Positions 23,120 through 33,899 of a DNA stretch of 64,000 nt are shown one piece after another. The stretch covers positions 54,987,076-55,051,075 of the forward strand of contig CM060970.1 of the NCBI GenBank assembly GCA_030765045.1, written 5' to 3'. Made by a program: the position numbers and the translations under genes. The notes beneath the pieces are model-generated. The model had not been told where the DNA came from, ran no database searches, and was given only the letters and a program-made list of their open reading frames with translations. Position 1 is the first letter of the stretch; each line of letters begins with the position of its first letter. The DNA comes from Tenodera sinensis (lineage: Eukaryota > Arthropoda > Insecta > Mantodea > Mantidae).

Positions 23120-25011
23120 TGAAGGCGCGTTTGACCGGGTCTGGCGTTTCCCTGATTTTTAGGTATTGCTCCTGTACTATTTCCCAAATTGTTACTTCTG
23201 TTTTCCTGCATTAAATCGGGGTTACTTCCTACCATGTTTTTGACCGTGTTAATGGCCTCAACCATTTCAGCATTTTCGGGGGAATTTCGTCCATTAGAAT
23301 ACCTTTCTCCCTGTCTTGGTGACCTCGGTCTAAACTCATTATCTCCGTTTGTCCAATACCCATCATTTGAATTTCTACTATGTCCAAAATAACGTCCCCG
23401 TCTACCTCGATCAAATCTATTTGTATTCATATAATTCACCCTTATATTTCTTCCCCTTTGATTACCATTTCTATTTTGGTGATGCCCTTCCTGGTTATAT
23501 CTACCTCGATTTTCCCACCGGAATGATTCCATCCTTGGTACTGGTCCTTTATATCTTTCCCTAATCTCACTTCTATTCTGATAATACTGTGCCCCTTGCC
23601 CGAAAGAATTTACAGTTTCTTTTTCTTCATATTTATTTCCAAATGCGTGTTTCGGCTTATTGACTTCTAAGGCTGATAATAATTCGATCATAGCTGCAAT
23701 GCTATCGGGTCGGGCTATGATTAGGTAGTGTTGAAGCGTTTCCGGAAAATGTGGAGTAACTATATTTATTAGATCTTTTTCATCTAGAGGAGGATCCAAC
23801 ATCTTCGATTTTCTCGCTATTCTCATAAAATAGTTTACCATCGATTCCTCCGATCTAGGATTAAATTTTCCATTGCTTAATTCAACTCTAATATTAGCCT
23901 GCCTACTAGCTCCCCAATATCTGGTTAAAAAGATGTTTCTAAAGGTCCTGTAATCATTATTGTTACCCATAGAAAGGCCTAGCCAATTAGCAGCATTACC
24001 CTTTAGACATTTTCTTACTATCACCATCTTGTACTCCTCTGGTATACGTTTCACCGTGAAGTACTCTTGTAACCCTTCTAAAAAGGTTTTAGGATCATCT
24101 GAATCTTCATTTTCAAAAACTGGAGGTGTCATTTCATTTAAGACATGGTTAGGCCAATGTAAATTTGAATTGTCACCTATCCCTGAGTTATTTCCGATAT
24201 CAGAATGGGAATTACTGTTACCCCTATTTTGCATCGAAATGTCAGCTGATACACCTGGTATTGCCTCGTTTCTTGCAACTTCATTACTAAGATTGTTGTG
24301 ATTACATGCATTTTCATTTAATTTCAAATTTTCTAAAGCCTCTTTTACCTGAGTAATTTCTGTTACTACTCCTTTTATTTGGTCTGTAACATCCTCCAAA
24401 TTTCTAGCCTGCCTTTCATTTTCTACATCAGATCTTTCTATTCTAACTTTACACCCCTGTAACTCTTCTCTAATTTCTTCCCTTTGTTTGTCTAATCTAT
24501 ATGTTACTTTTTCCCTTTCTTTATCTAATTTTTCACTCATTTGTTGACCTAATTTCTTTTCAGAATTCTTTACTTCTTGCCTTATTGTCTCTAATTCTCC
24601 CTTAACCTGTTCTCTATTTTCTTTTACTTCACTACTGACTTTATTAATTTCCTCCCTAACTTCTTCCCTAAAGGTTTCGAAAGCTCTCTTCTGATTTTCC
24701 AATTGCATTCCCAATTCCTGTTGTCCCTTCTCTAATTTCTTTCCTAACTCTGTTCTTAATTCTTTACTAGTTTCATCTATCTTTTCCATTATCTTTTGAA
24801 ACATATTCTCTATTCCTGACATAATCGCTGGCCTTTCTGAATTACTAAACATTTCTGAGCTACCTCTAGGTGTTTCTCTAACGTTCTGATCTTCTAATTC
24901 TTGGCATATTCTGCTACCAATTACATTCCGATTAAATCCTTCCATCCTACTTACACTTTTCTGAATTTCCGGACTATCGAAACCTAAAAATTCAGTGTCA
25001 CTGTCTTCCAT
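23116..25011 (-). CDS. gag: retrotransposon Gag polyprotein
   Basis: A 631-codon frame on the minus strand starting at an ATG at 25011; the open frame extends 18 codons upstream without another ATG. Residues of about 60-220 are dense in Glu, Lys and Gln with heptad-like spacing, so a long coiled coil is likely. Residues of about 290-460 form the Gag capsid-like core (PKTFLEGLQEYFTVKRIPEE, then NAANWLGLSMGNNN and FRNIFLTRYWGASRQ). The C-terminal 150 residues are Arg/Gly/Asn-rich (RFDRGRRGRYFG) with no CCHC zinc knuckle, so RNA binding would rest on the basic tail. The frame is intact and could be translated if the 5' LTR is active. Confidence 0.9.
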   Translation of the reverse strand: MEDSDTEFLGFDSPEIQKSVSRMEGFNRNVIGSRICQELEDQNVRETPRGSSEMFSNSERPAIMSGIENMFQKIMEKIDETSKELRTELGKKLEKGQQELGMQLENQKRAFETFREEVREEINKVSSEVKENREQVKGELETIRQEVKNSEKKLGQQMSEKLDKEREKVTYRLDKQREEIREELQGCKVRIERSDVENERQARNLEDVTDQIKGVVTEITQVKEALENLKLNENACNHNNLSNEVARNEAIPGVSADISMQNRGNSNSHSDIGNNSGIGDNSNLHWPNHVLNEMTPPVFENEDSDDPKTFLEGLQEYFTVKRIPEEYKMVIVRKCLKGNAANWLGLSMGNNNDYRTFRNIFLTRYWGASRQANIRVELSNGKFNPRSEESMVNYFMRIARKSKMLDPPLDEKDLINIVTPHFPETLQHYLIIARPDSIAAMIELLSALEVNKPKHAFGNKYEEKETVNSFGQGAQYYQNRSEIRERYKGPVPRMESFRWENRGRYNQEGHHQNRNGNQRGRNIRVNYMNTNRFDRGRRGRYFGHSRNSNDGYWTNGDNEFRPRSPRQGERYSNGRNSPENAEMVEAINTVKNMVGSNPDLMQENRSNNLGNSTGAIPKNQGNARPGQTRLQ

Positions 25012-25190
25012 TTCTAAGCTATTTACATGTGTTTTTCTACTCACCAAAATTTTCAATATTTTCACTATTTCACTTTAACTGCACTTAAACTTGTTCACTA
25101 CACGTTTCACAGATGTTGACACGCTGGGCACCTTCTTGTCTGCTGGTTCGATGCTGATCTGGTCGTCTTGGGGGTTTGGTCCATTCTTTC
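25012..25190 (-). other. gag leader
   Basis: About 180 bp between the primer-binding region and the gag ATG. In element orientation this is the 5' untranslated leader. No conserved structure could be identified by eye. Confidence 0.5.
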
Positions 25191-25212
25191 GGCGCCACAC
25201 GTTGGGAAGCCA
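25191..25212 (-). other. candidate primer-binding site
   Basis: Three bases inside the 5' LTR, the minus strand reads TGGCTTCCCAACGTGTGGCG. A TGG start next to the LTR is expected for pairing to the CCA end of a tRNA. The string resembles the complement of a tRNA-Lys 3' end but with several differences, so I do not assign the tRNA. Confidence 0.6.
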
Positions 25213-25215
25213 ATT

Positions 25216-26000
25216 TGAAGCTGTAATACCGTTGTGATGTCCTGGTTATTAGATCGCCATTTGAAGCTGAAGTCGTTGGTGACGTGATGTTGCCCTTCGA
25301 TGTAGCTCGCCTCGGCTAGTTCTGCATAAGATCTCTTTATCTCGGGTTTGCGTAAGTGTAATGGACAACCCAAGAACAACTTTTCATATCCTTTATTTCC
25401 TATTTAAATATTTTCAGGAGTTATGCCGAAAATATTTGTATCTGTAGAGGCATCGCCCTCACATCCGCTCAGCGCGATCTCCCGTACTGGTCTCTCGTTG
25501 AGTACTGACTCGACGCTTCTCTCTTACCCACGCTAAGAAAACCGTTCGCTCCATTTGAATGTCATGACGTCATCCAAGAAAGCCTCGTATCCAAAATGCT
25601 ATTTCCTTTTCCCGCAATTTAGAAATGTCCCTTTCTATTATAACATGTTCTTTTATGAATTTCAAATATATAATTACTTTTTTAGGATTAAACGATGTTT
25701 ACTTTATATTTTATTAGATATCTCACGCGACTTTTAAGGTTTGTAGAACTAACTTTCGAACGTGGATTTAAACTATGTGGTATGACGTCATGACTCGTTA
25801 ATTTCAAACCAATAATGCGTTTATTCTACAAATTTAACGACTATCATTTACTCATATCTTGCTCACCTTACAACACTTGCTACTCTATTATCTATGTATA
25901 TTATTACTTAACACTTATCGCAAATCTCACATCCGGCAATTAAATTAAAACGTGTCTTTTTCAAAAGCCCATTCGATCGGAAATCTAAATTTCGGTATCA
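25216..26000 (-). repeat. 5' LTR of the retrotransposon
   Basis: This is the upstream LTR in element orientation, and would carry the element promoter. It appears identical to the other LTR, including the TGACGTCA palindromes at 25565-25572 and 25783-25790. Confidence 0.95.
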
Positions 26001-26830
26001 AAAGGAAAAATACCTAAGGGAATTACCTAGATACATAGTAGCTTAATTCCAAGTAACCAGTTGTTGCCAGAGAGAATAAAACCTTTCTTCTGAAAGAACT
26101 GCATAAAGCTCATTTGAAGGTTGTTTGCATACAATGTTTTTGGTTATATGTTCATTTGAAGTAATTTTGCAATTATATTTTCTCTATACCATGAATTGAG
26201 TAACTTCAGGGACAGAGGTATTACTTTGGGACAGCTCTTTTTTCAGCTTTCATATTTGCTGATGAAAGCTGGAAATGAAATATTGTCCCAAAGTTACAAC
26301 CTCCATTGCAAACTCAGCATGATTTACATTATAGAGCAGCTTCAAGCTCAGTTTATATTGCCAGGTAATACCTTCCATAACCTCTAGTCAAATGTGTGTG
26401 CCATTCAACCATCTAGGTGAGAACACCTGACAAGTTGTCGTGTTTCTCTTGGAATTAAACTTTGTATGAAATTTTAACACCAAATTGTGGCTAACGTCAT
26501 TCAAATTAAGGTCACAAGGCATTACACTCATTGTTTGTGCAGTAGTTAGCAAAACATTAAACCATTATATCCATTTGTCAAGAAGGTAGATGGCTCCAAA
26601 CATTTGACACACTTTTTCTCAGTGAAATGGCTCTTTATTGACAATAATTGTATTTTACATATTTGTTTCACTCATTTAGAATCCAGTACCTGTGCTTGTT
26701 CTGTAAATAAAAATGCAGTACGAACTTCAGAAATATTATCCATAAACCTCTGCAAATAAAACTTCCAGCTGTTGAGGGAAACTGTAAAATATTAATAAAT
26801 TACTAACTGCTTAAAATTGTGTTATTACAG

Positions 26831-27040
26831 TTGACTGTCCACATCCAACTTGCTCTGGTCATGGATTCTGTGCTGAGGGAATGTGTATTTGCAAGAAAGG
26901 TTGGAAGGGGGCAGATTGTAGTCAGATGGACAATGATGCTCTTCAGTGTCTTCCTGATTGTTCTGGCCATGGCAGTTTTGACTTGGAAACTCAAACATGT
27001 AGCTGTGAGCCAATGTGGTCAGGAGATGACTGTTCAAGAG
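26831..27040 (+). CDS. Ten-m: Ten-m exon: EGF repeats 4 and 5
   Basis: Acceptor gtgttattacag and donor caagag|gttagt bound the exon. EGF4 reads DCPHPTCSGHGFCAEGMCIC and is complete. EGF5 (QCLPDCSGHGSFDLETQTC) has Phe where the third Cys would be, so it also carries an unpaired Cys, as in other teneurins. Together with EGF2 this gives the two inter-chain disulphides of the teneurin dimer. The last base starts a Glu codon. Confidence 0.95.
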
Positions 27041-29095
27041 GTTAGTATCATGCTGTAATATTGTAATAAAAATACAGTAATATATGTCAGTCATTAAAAT
27101 TCATAATATTTTTAAGGCGATATGATTTATGTGCTTATGAGAGCAACAAATTACAAAATTTTAATAGTCTTACTATGATTTACCTCAGCTACAAGAACAG
27201 AAAACTACTAAAACAACATTCATTCAAATGGAAGAACAAGAAGTTAAGCTATTTCGTTAATGCTGCAGCGACTGTTTGTTTAATAACTGACAGATGATTT
27301 TTAAGTCAGTTTAATAACTGACTTACATGAATGATGAGTGTCATAATACTTTTTGGAAGCACATATTTAATATAGGTAAATACATTGTGTTCATTTTTAA
27401 GCATACCTTTGCTTTCTAATCTATGACATCGTCTCTGGAGCAAGTCCAATATCTTATAGGAAAAAGGAAATATCTTATAGGAAAATGTTTATACTGTATA
27501 GAGGAATTGTAAATATGCTGTATATGACTCTACTTAGTGGTATTTCATAGAATATGATTATCTTAAGTCTTTTTGTAATTTTTGTTTTGTTGTATTTGTA
27601 GTTTGATGATGCTCGAAACAATTTGTATAATTGTCTATGGGCTAATAAACTTAAACTTAAACCTAGAAAAGCACATGCTCTTGGCACCATCTAACATTGT
27701 ATGGTTGTGGTATTTCTATCAGCATTGCTATTTTTATATTATTGGTATCAGGTGAGCTTGTTAAAAGTATTTTTCACTAGGAGCTGCTCTCTAGCAACTG
27801 TTTGCAGAATTACAAGACTGTACCATGAGTGTGTCCCTTTAACCTGTGCATATGATATGGAAACAAGTATTTTGATCTTTGAGTATGATGCAGCATATCA
27901 TTGGTAGAGGGCAGTATGAACCTAACAATACAGCACCATGGCTTCGTGTTGCAGTCAGTCTGGGTGGCTCAGTTGGTTAGATGCTGGCCTACTGTTCCCA
28001 AGGTCGCGGGTTCAAATCTGGCCCAGGCTGATGGTTTTTAAGTGTGCTTACAAACGACAGCTCCATGTCAGTAGATTTACTGGCATGTAAAAGAACTCCT
28101 GCGGGACAAAATTCCGGCACACCGGCGACGCTGATGTGATCCTAGCAATTGACAGCATCGTTAAACAACAAAATATTTTTTTTTTTAAATTTTCGTGTTG
28201 CAATGCTATTTTCATACTGAAATCTGAATGAAGGAAAACATCAGTATGTTATGAATGACTGCATTAATGATTTTCTGGGCAGGTATCCAGAATTTCAAGA
28301 GTGACCTCAAAGAATCCTTAAAATAAGTGTTAAAAGATAACCATGATTATTTAATTATGACATAATGTACATAAATGACACATAGGTGTACAAATTTATG
28401 GTACAAATATTCAGTATTGCTAGGTGTTTTACTATGAATTTTATTCAGATACTTTATTATTTCTTCCCCTGATAGATATGTACTATATTTTTAAAACTTG
28501 ACAGATGACTTATGTCACATGCAGGCACTTGACTTCTGCTACTCAATTTTGCCATTGGAAGGTCTTCCAAAGAGCCACTGGAAGAAATAGTTGCACACTC
28601 TATAGAAATGTTTGTTAATACAAAGTGCAGGCCTGGATGGCCAAACTAAGTTCCCTTACAGCATTCAACCTAGGGGCTCTCTATGTAGATACTCATACCT
28701 TGTTCAAACCAAAGGATTGCCGAACACTGGCAATGTCATTTGCAACTGCTGAAGGAACAATTGAAAATTAACACACTATTTTGATTGAATTGGTATAATT
28801 TGTCCACACACTTGTAAGAAAGCACCCTAATTGGACAGGCTTGATTTCTTTCTAAATGAATTAATAGCTAGACTTTTGGTTAATAAAAATATGGTAAAAG
28901 TAATTCCCCAAGCTTTTGCACTATTGCAAATAACTTTCATTAATAATATGAATAAGTATGGAGTTATCTCAAATCAATGGCATTTTTCCTCAATAACCCT
29001 TGTTCTAAAACTTAGCAACCCTACATGGAAAAATAAAATAGTGATAAACTCAATGGGCTACAACATACATACTAAACTTTGGTATTTTGTTTCAG
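27041..29095 (+). other. Ten-m intron 5
   Basis: This intron contains one full tRNA-derived SINE (27954-28191) with target duplications. The rest is AT-rich with no supported feature. The open frame just upstream of the next exon (from about 28831) is read-through of intron sequence. Confidence 0.8.
27954..28191 (+). mobile_element. tRNA-derived SINE with target-site duplication
   Basis: The tRNA-like head has A-box TGGCTCAGTTGGTTAGATGC and B-box GGTTCAAATCTGG, followed by a body of about 150 bp and an A/T-rich tail ending in T10. An 11-bp direct repeat TTCGTGTTGCA lies at 27943-27953 and 28192-28202. It is one of the better preserved SINEs in the window. Confidence 0.9.
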
Positions 29096-29204
29096 AGTTG
29101 TGTGATTTAGACTGTGGTCCACATGGCCATTGTGTTGGAGATTCCTGTATGTGTAATGCTGGCTGGTCGGGAGAGTACTGCAATATGAAAGAATGTGATC
29201 CAAG
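29096..29204 (+). CDS. Ten-m: Ten-m exon: EGF repeat 6 and start of EGF 7
   Basis: Acceptor tattttgtttcag and donor ccaag|gtacag bound the exon. EGF6 reads ELCDLDCGPHGHCVGDSCMC then GWSGEYC. The last residues (KECDP) open EGF7, whose Arg codon is split 2+1 with the next exon. Confidence 0.95.
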
Positions 29205-30999
29205 GTACAGTGATGAGTCATTGCAGGCATTTAAATTAAGAAGACAGATCAGGGAATTTTAAAAAATGTGCAGTTTGTAACATGTTAATTTAGTTTTTGT
29301 TCCACAAACAGCAGTTAGAGGAAGTATTGTATTCCATGTAAAAAATGTTATCTAAATTAACATTTTGAGATCCCTGAATTGATCAAAAGCATTCATGGAA
29401 AAGGTTTCTGTGTTAGTGACAACTTTTTGGTGGCATCGGCCATTTCAAAGATATTTTTTATTATTAATTTGAGTTTTTCAATACTTCCGTCATTTTAGAA
29501 GTACCATCATCATTAAATACTCCTTACAATGACATAGAAAGAAATCAAATTCCAAATTGAACATTTAGCAACCCTCTTTTTGAACATCTGGTTTATCTGT
29601 TCAGCTTTGTGTTTCTCCCCTTGTACCTATAGTGGGGTTGCTGTTTAAGTTTCCACTTGAGCCTTGGTGTAGCACAATTTATGGCACTCACTGTTTAGAG
29701 CCAAGTTCACTTTAGGAGCTTGTTACGTGGTTGTTTGGTGTCTTTGATTCTAGTGTTGGGCTAACTTGACACATTTATGATACTGCTGCTGAACTTAAAG
29801 CAGCATTGTTCATATATTTCTTAAAAAAGACAAAACATAATGAGTCATTCCATGTTAAATCAAATGATTTTTAACAATAATTTACCTCAGTGTATTATAA
29901 TCATTTGTAACTTTTCCATATATGTTCTTATGGCAAAAAATAGATGTATGTGTTTTAAAATCTTATTTTACAACAGTATTGTGTAAGTTATTCAGTGTCA
30001 AATTTCTCAAAACAGCGTCATCCTTGACATCTTCAAATATGCACAGTTTCTTGCCTTTTTACATTAGAGACTTTGTTAATATCTTATTTCAAAGTTCAGA
30101 GAACACACGTTCTTTCTATACACAAACCTCTAACATTGAGCCATACCTAATTCAAGAAAATAATAATTTTAGATATTAAATGCAAATCTGATTAAGTGAT
30201 TTAAAAATCTGAAAAAAAATCACTCCTATTTCTTAACATGCGCAATAGCAGCATACCAAATATCATGGTGGCATTATTTCCATTTAAGTTGTAATTAAAT
30301 AACTTACCTATCCATGTGACGCAGTCAACTCGATTGGGCATTGGCACAGACGTGTCAAGTTGGCCTTGAACTACTGTAGTCTGTCAATCGAAGCAAGGGT
30401 AATCAGCTGCATTACAGTGTTTGCTCAGGAAACAGTCTAGAAATCGCACTCAACACAGTTTAAACAGAATGTTTTCTCCTCGCTTTGCAATGAATATTCT
30501 TTAACCAGAGCTTTGGATTGTGAAAATGTGATGAAACAGTGTAGCTTTAGTGTACCTTTTAATGGTTTTTGGTTTTCATGTCTGGGTTCCAAAAGGTCAC
30601 TCTCTTGTTTGTAATTATTAACAGTAAAAAAGTCAAATGTAATATTTGTAATATGTGCCCAAGTAAATCATTTATGAGGTTGTAGGATCTTGGCCCACTC
30701 AAAGACTGGCTTTCATTGCTAGGCATTTAGTAGCACCTCCTATTCCATCAGAAGGTCCCTTGCCGCGGGAGGTAGCAAAGAAATGCCATTCTGCGCTAAT
30801 TCCAAAATCCTCCCCATGAGAATATGTGTTCACAAAATTTTGCAATTGTTTTTTCCTTCAAATTGTTATATTTTGGCAGACTTTGTCTTAGACATCATTG
30901 AGGTTGACCAATTCCTTTTTGCTATCTTGTTTTGAAGAGAGTGTGATGCATATTTTTTTATACACAGCCATGTTAAACATTTAATTTAATGTATTTTAG
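29205..30999 (+). other. Ten-m intron 6
   Basis: A dispersed repeat block lies at about 29314-29420. No other feature is supported; the rest is AT-rich sequence up to the acceptor taatgtattttag. Confidence 0.75.
29314..29420 (+). repeat. dispersed repeat shared with 58290-58450
   Basis: It shares GGAAGTATTGTATTCCA and the following spaced words (GAGAT..., TTTTGAGA, AAAAGCATT, AAAAGGT) with 58290-58450. No coding is seen; the family is unknown. Confidence 0.6.
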
Positions 31000-31226
31000 G
31001 TGCAATGAACATGGCCAATGTAAGAATGGCACATGTTTATGTGTTACGGGTTGGAATGGTCGCCATTGTACAATGGAAGGCTGTCCCAACAGCTGTAACG
31101 GACATGGACAATGTAGAGTTAATGGTGATGGAGCCTGGGAATGCCGGTGTTACGATGGCTGGGATGGCAGAGACTGCAGCGTTGCTCTTGAGCAGAGTTG
31201 CAATGATGGCAAAGACAACGATAAAG
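31000..31226 (+). CDS. Ten-m: Ten-m exon: EGF repeats 7 and 8
   Basis: Acceptor gtattttag and donor ataaag|gtactg bound the exon. EGF7 reads RCNEHGQCKNGTCLCVTGWN and EGF8 reads CPNSCNGHGQCRVNGDGAWE then CRCYDGWDGRDC. The exon ends in NCNDGKDND-like sequence (SCNDGKDNDK), the conserved start of the Cys-rich region, with the first base of an Asp codon. Confidence 0.95.
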
Positions 31227-33691
31227 GTACTGTAACATCAGTTATACCAGTAGGGCGGTTGTTTTTTTTTTTTTTTGGTTGGTTTGTATAATGTTTTGAT
31301 GTCTTATCTTGCCACATGTCTTATCTTAATCTCGGGTCGTGGCCATGGAATAAAACGTGTACTTGACTTCTCCAATTAAATTGACAATTTTACTGCACAT
31401 TTTTTATTGTTATAATTATTACATTGTTATAATATTTCTTCACTTATTCAAATATTTCCAACTAATTAGCATGTCTGAGACCATATGGTTTACTATTTTT
31501 TGGTAAGTTACTGAAAAATGGCTTTTATCCTTCATGAATGCATTGACCAAGTGCTGTTTGGAAAATTTTTCTATGTAACTATAGCAATATCACTCAGCTT
31601 TTGTCTTCCTTAATAATACCTTTTATTTCATCAGAATTATTCTGATGGCATCGTACACGGTGTATGTTATACGATTGTATGATTGTTTCAGTCATGCTAC
31701 AAATAACATTAATTCATGTTTCAAAACTCCCTCCGAACATGATATGATGCAAGACTATGACAGTTATGTAAACGTGACTGAAATACTGAGACAAGATTAA
31801 CAATAATGATCATTTCTACAAATTGATAACAGATTAAATAACAAAAGAAGAACAAACTAATAAAATCAAGCTGTCATAAATGATTGTTTTGTTTAAAGAT
31901 TCCTTGAAATATATATCTGCTTCACCAATGTTATTTCCTGTCACACTGAGACTTTTATTCAACAATAAGCCAGAATTTGTAACCAGAACAATTTATAAAT
32001 TAAATAAACTAAATATTGTGGTTTACGACTTCTTTTAGAAGTAAAATAATACAATTACTACACTACTGTTTATTCAAATAAAAGGCAGTAAAGGTTTTAT
32101 AAGGAGCCTCTGGTACCTGCTTTCACCCTGTGGATATATTACTTTATCTGTGCCCGTTTAATAGGGACTACTTACCCACAGTATCACCATGGTAATAGTG
32201 TTCATTATAGCAATGAGTGCAATATGCAATTAATTTGTAATTCTTTTTGCTGTCTATAATTAACGTACTTGCATGAAATGCTTAACATTCAGAGTGACTC
32301 CTCATGTTATCATCCATCATCATTGCATTTATAGCACATTCCTTGCAATAAAATAATAAATACAGATGATTATAAGCAGAATTTCATCAACATTATAGTA
32401 TTATTGTTTATTTATGCCAACAAACGTACTGTTGTTTTTAAACATACAAGCTGTGTGTGGGCAATGTAGTAGCCTAATGATTAGAGCACCCACCTGGTAA
32501 GCGGAGGGTCTGTGGTTCAAATCCCAGCTCTAGCATTGAATATTTCATTTCCAATTCTACCTCTCAAATTATAGTATTAATTACATTCACTATGTGAGAT
32601 AATAAAGTAGAATTTTCCTAATAATTCTGATATACCACAATCTTTCTCATCAAGAACAATCTAAGCTGTTTGTTGTTGCTTCTTGCAGATCTCTTTATAC
32701 AACCATTAAAACATCCACCTAGAGAACATTACATTATTTATTGTTTGTAACTCTGCAGTCAATTTTAGGCAATGCTGTAAATACAGTACTGCGGTTCATT
32801 GCCAATATTGGATTCAGTAAGCAAGTTTAACTTGTATTTTATTTTGTAGCTTTTTTTAGATTTTTAGGCTGTTCTACCTTCTCTTTTTTTAACATTTTAG
32901 CAACTTGCTGTTTTACCGCACAGTTTTTAAGTTTTAACTGTTTTATCTTTTCCTTTTTAATCTTTTAATGGCAAGGCTTAACAGGTGGCGAGTTTCCTGT
33001 TTTTATTTTTTGACTTTGGGCCCCATTGACCTAACTATTGACAAGCCTTAAACCCTATTCACTCACTCATTCTCTGCAATTAAATAATTGAACATCACGT
33101 ACTTGGCTAAAGCAATGCAACCATTATTGAAGTGATACTTTTAGAATCACTCATTATCTAGAATGAATTAGCTGATTATTCCTGATTCCAGACAGTCTTA
33201 TCATTTTATTTTGTTGTGCACTAATTAATGTCATCATAAGATCAACTTTACTATGATCAATGGAATGATATAAACCAAGTACTTATATTGAACCACAGAG
33301 TATTGTGATATTTATTGATTGTTATTCATAAATCAATGCTCTTAACATGAATACAGATAAGATAAGTAGCCATTAACAAAATACAGGGTGCAACTCTTGA
33401 GATGAGTGTAATTACTGCTTTCATGTAATTACAAATGTTGGCTTATGCCTCTTTTTGTAAAACACGTTGAAATGGTAATGATGCTTATATCCCAGTAGTG
33501 GCTTAAATAACCATTTCAGCATATTGTGATTTCTTTTTATAAAAGTATAAAATAATTTAGATAGTGAATCTTTGGGATAAAAGGATTAGGTCTTATTCTA
33601 TGCACTGAAGTGATTGTTTTCCAAATAGGCAATGAAATATTAGGCCTTCTGTATTTGCAAACAATTGTAACTTAAATGATATGTTCTACAG
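31227..33691 (+). other. Ten-m intron 7
   Basis: A T17 run follows the donor at about 31260-31276, and a short tRNA-derived SINE lies at about 32458-32560. A block near 33000-33065 resembles another SINE 3' fragment at 38095-38150. No exon is seen. Confidence 0.75.
32458..32560 (+). mobile_element. short tRNA-derived SINE
   Basis: A-box-like GTAGCCTAATGATTAGAGCA and B-box GGTTCAAATCCCAG lie at tRNA spacing, but the acceptor stem is poor and the sequence runs into an unrelated AT-rich body. I call it a SINE head, not a functional tRNA. Confidence 0.65.
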
Positions 33692-33899
33692 ATGGACTAG
33701 TGGATTGTGAAGATCCAGAATGTTGCTCAAATCATCTATGTAGGAGTACACAACTGTGTGTTGCTTCGCCAAAGCCAATTGATATTCTCCTGCGTAAACA
33801 ACCACCAGCAATCACTGCATCTTTCTTTGAACGAATGATGTTTCTGATTGAGGAAGGCAGTCTTCAGAACTATGCTCGACAAGAAAACTTCAATGAAAG
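33692..33899 (+). CDS. Ten-m: Ten-m exon: Cys-rich region
   Basis: Acceptor atgttctacag and donor gaaag|gtaaga bound the exon. The product continues DGLVDCEDPECCSNHLC, then QLCVASPKPIDILLRKQPPA and ITASFFERMMFLIEEGSLQN. These are among the most conserved blocks of teneurins, linking the EGF stalk to the globular head. It ends FNE plus two bases of a Ser/Arg codon, which can be completed either by the microexon at 38616 or by the exon at 41093. Confidence 0.95.

Larger units (their letters stand above)
19899..26000 (-). mobile_element. Ty3/gypsy-like LTR retrotransposon, antisense to Ten-m, internally deleted
   Basis: Two direct repeats of 785 bp (19899-20683 and 25216-26000, constant offset 5317) bound a 4.5-kb interior. 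The LTR outer ends are TG...CA, and a 4-bp target duplication AAAG lies at 19895-19898 and 26001-26004. Gag and a broken pol lie on the minus strand, so the 5' LTR is the right-hand copy. I see no difference between the LTRs, which points to a recent insertion. The domain order protease-RT-integrase and the C-terminal integrase sequence suit Ty3/gypsy. No envelope gene is present. Confidence 0.95.
17560..26830 (+). other. Ten-m intron 4, largest intron
   Basis: This 9.3-kb intron separates EGF3 from EGF4. It holds a hAT-like MITE (17704-18386), a minus-strand SINE (19388-19619) and an antisense LTR retrotransposon (19899-26000). Without the LTR element it would be about 3.2 kb. The remaining sequence shows no further exon. 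Confidence 0.85.

Noticed and set aside
22434..24301. plus-strand frames of 67 to 113 codons within the LTR element
   Set aside because: They are complements of gag and pol on the minus strand.
25107..25379. 90-codon minus-strand frame spanning the LTR border
   Set aside because: It crosses the LTR end and primer-binding region, where no protein is expected; its translation resembles no known domain.
27961..28035. possible tRNA gene
   Set aside because: Good A and B boxes, but the acceptor stem is not closed and the sequence continues into a SINE body with target duplications.
28831..29095. upstream extension of the EGF6 exon as open frame
   Set aside because: The strong acceptor at 29091-29095 and the conserved Glu-Leu-Cys start after it show that the upstream part is intron read-through.
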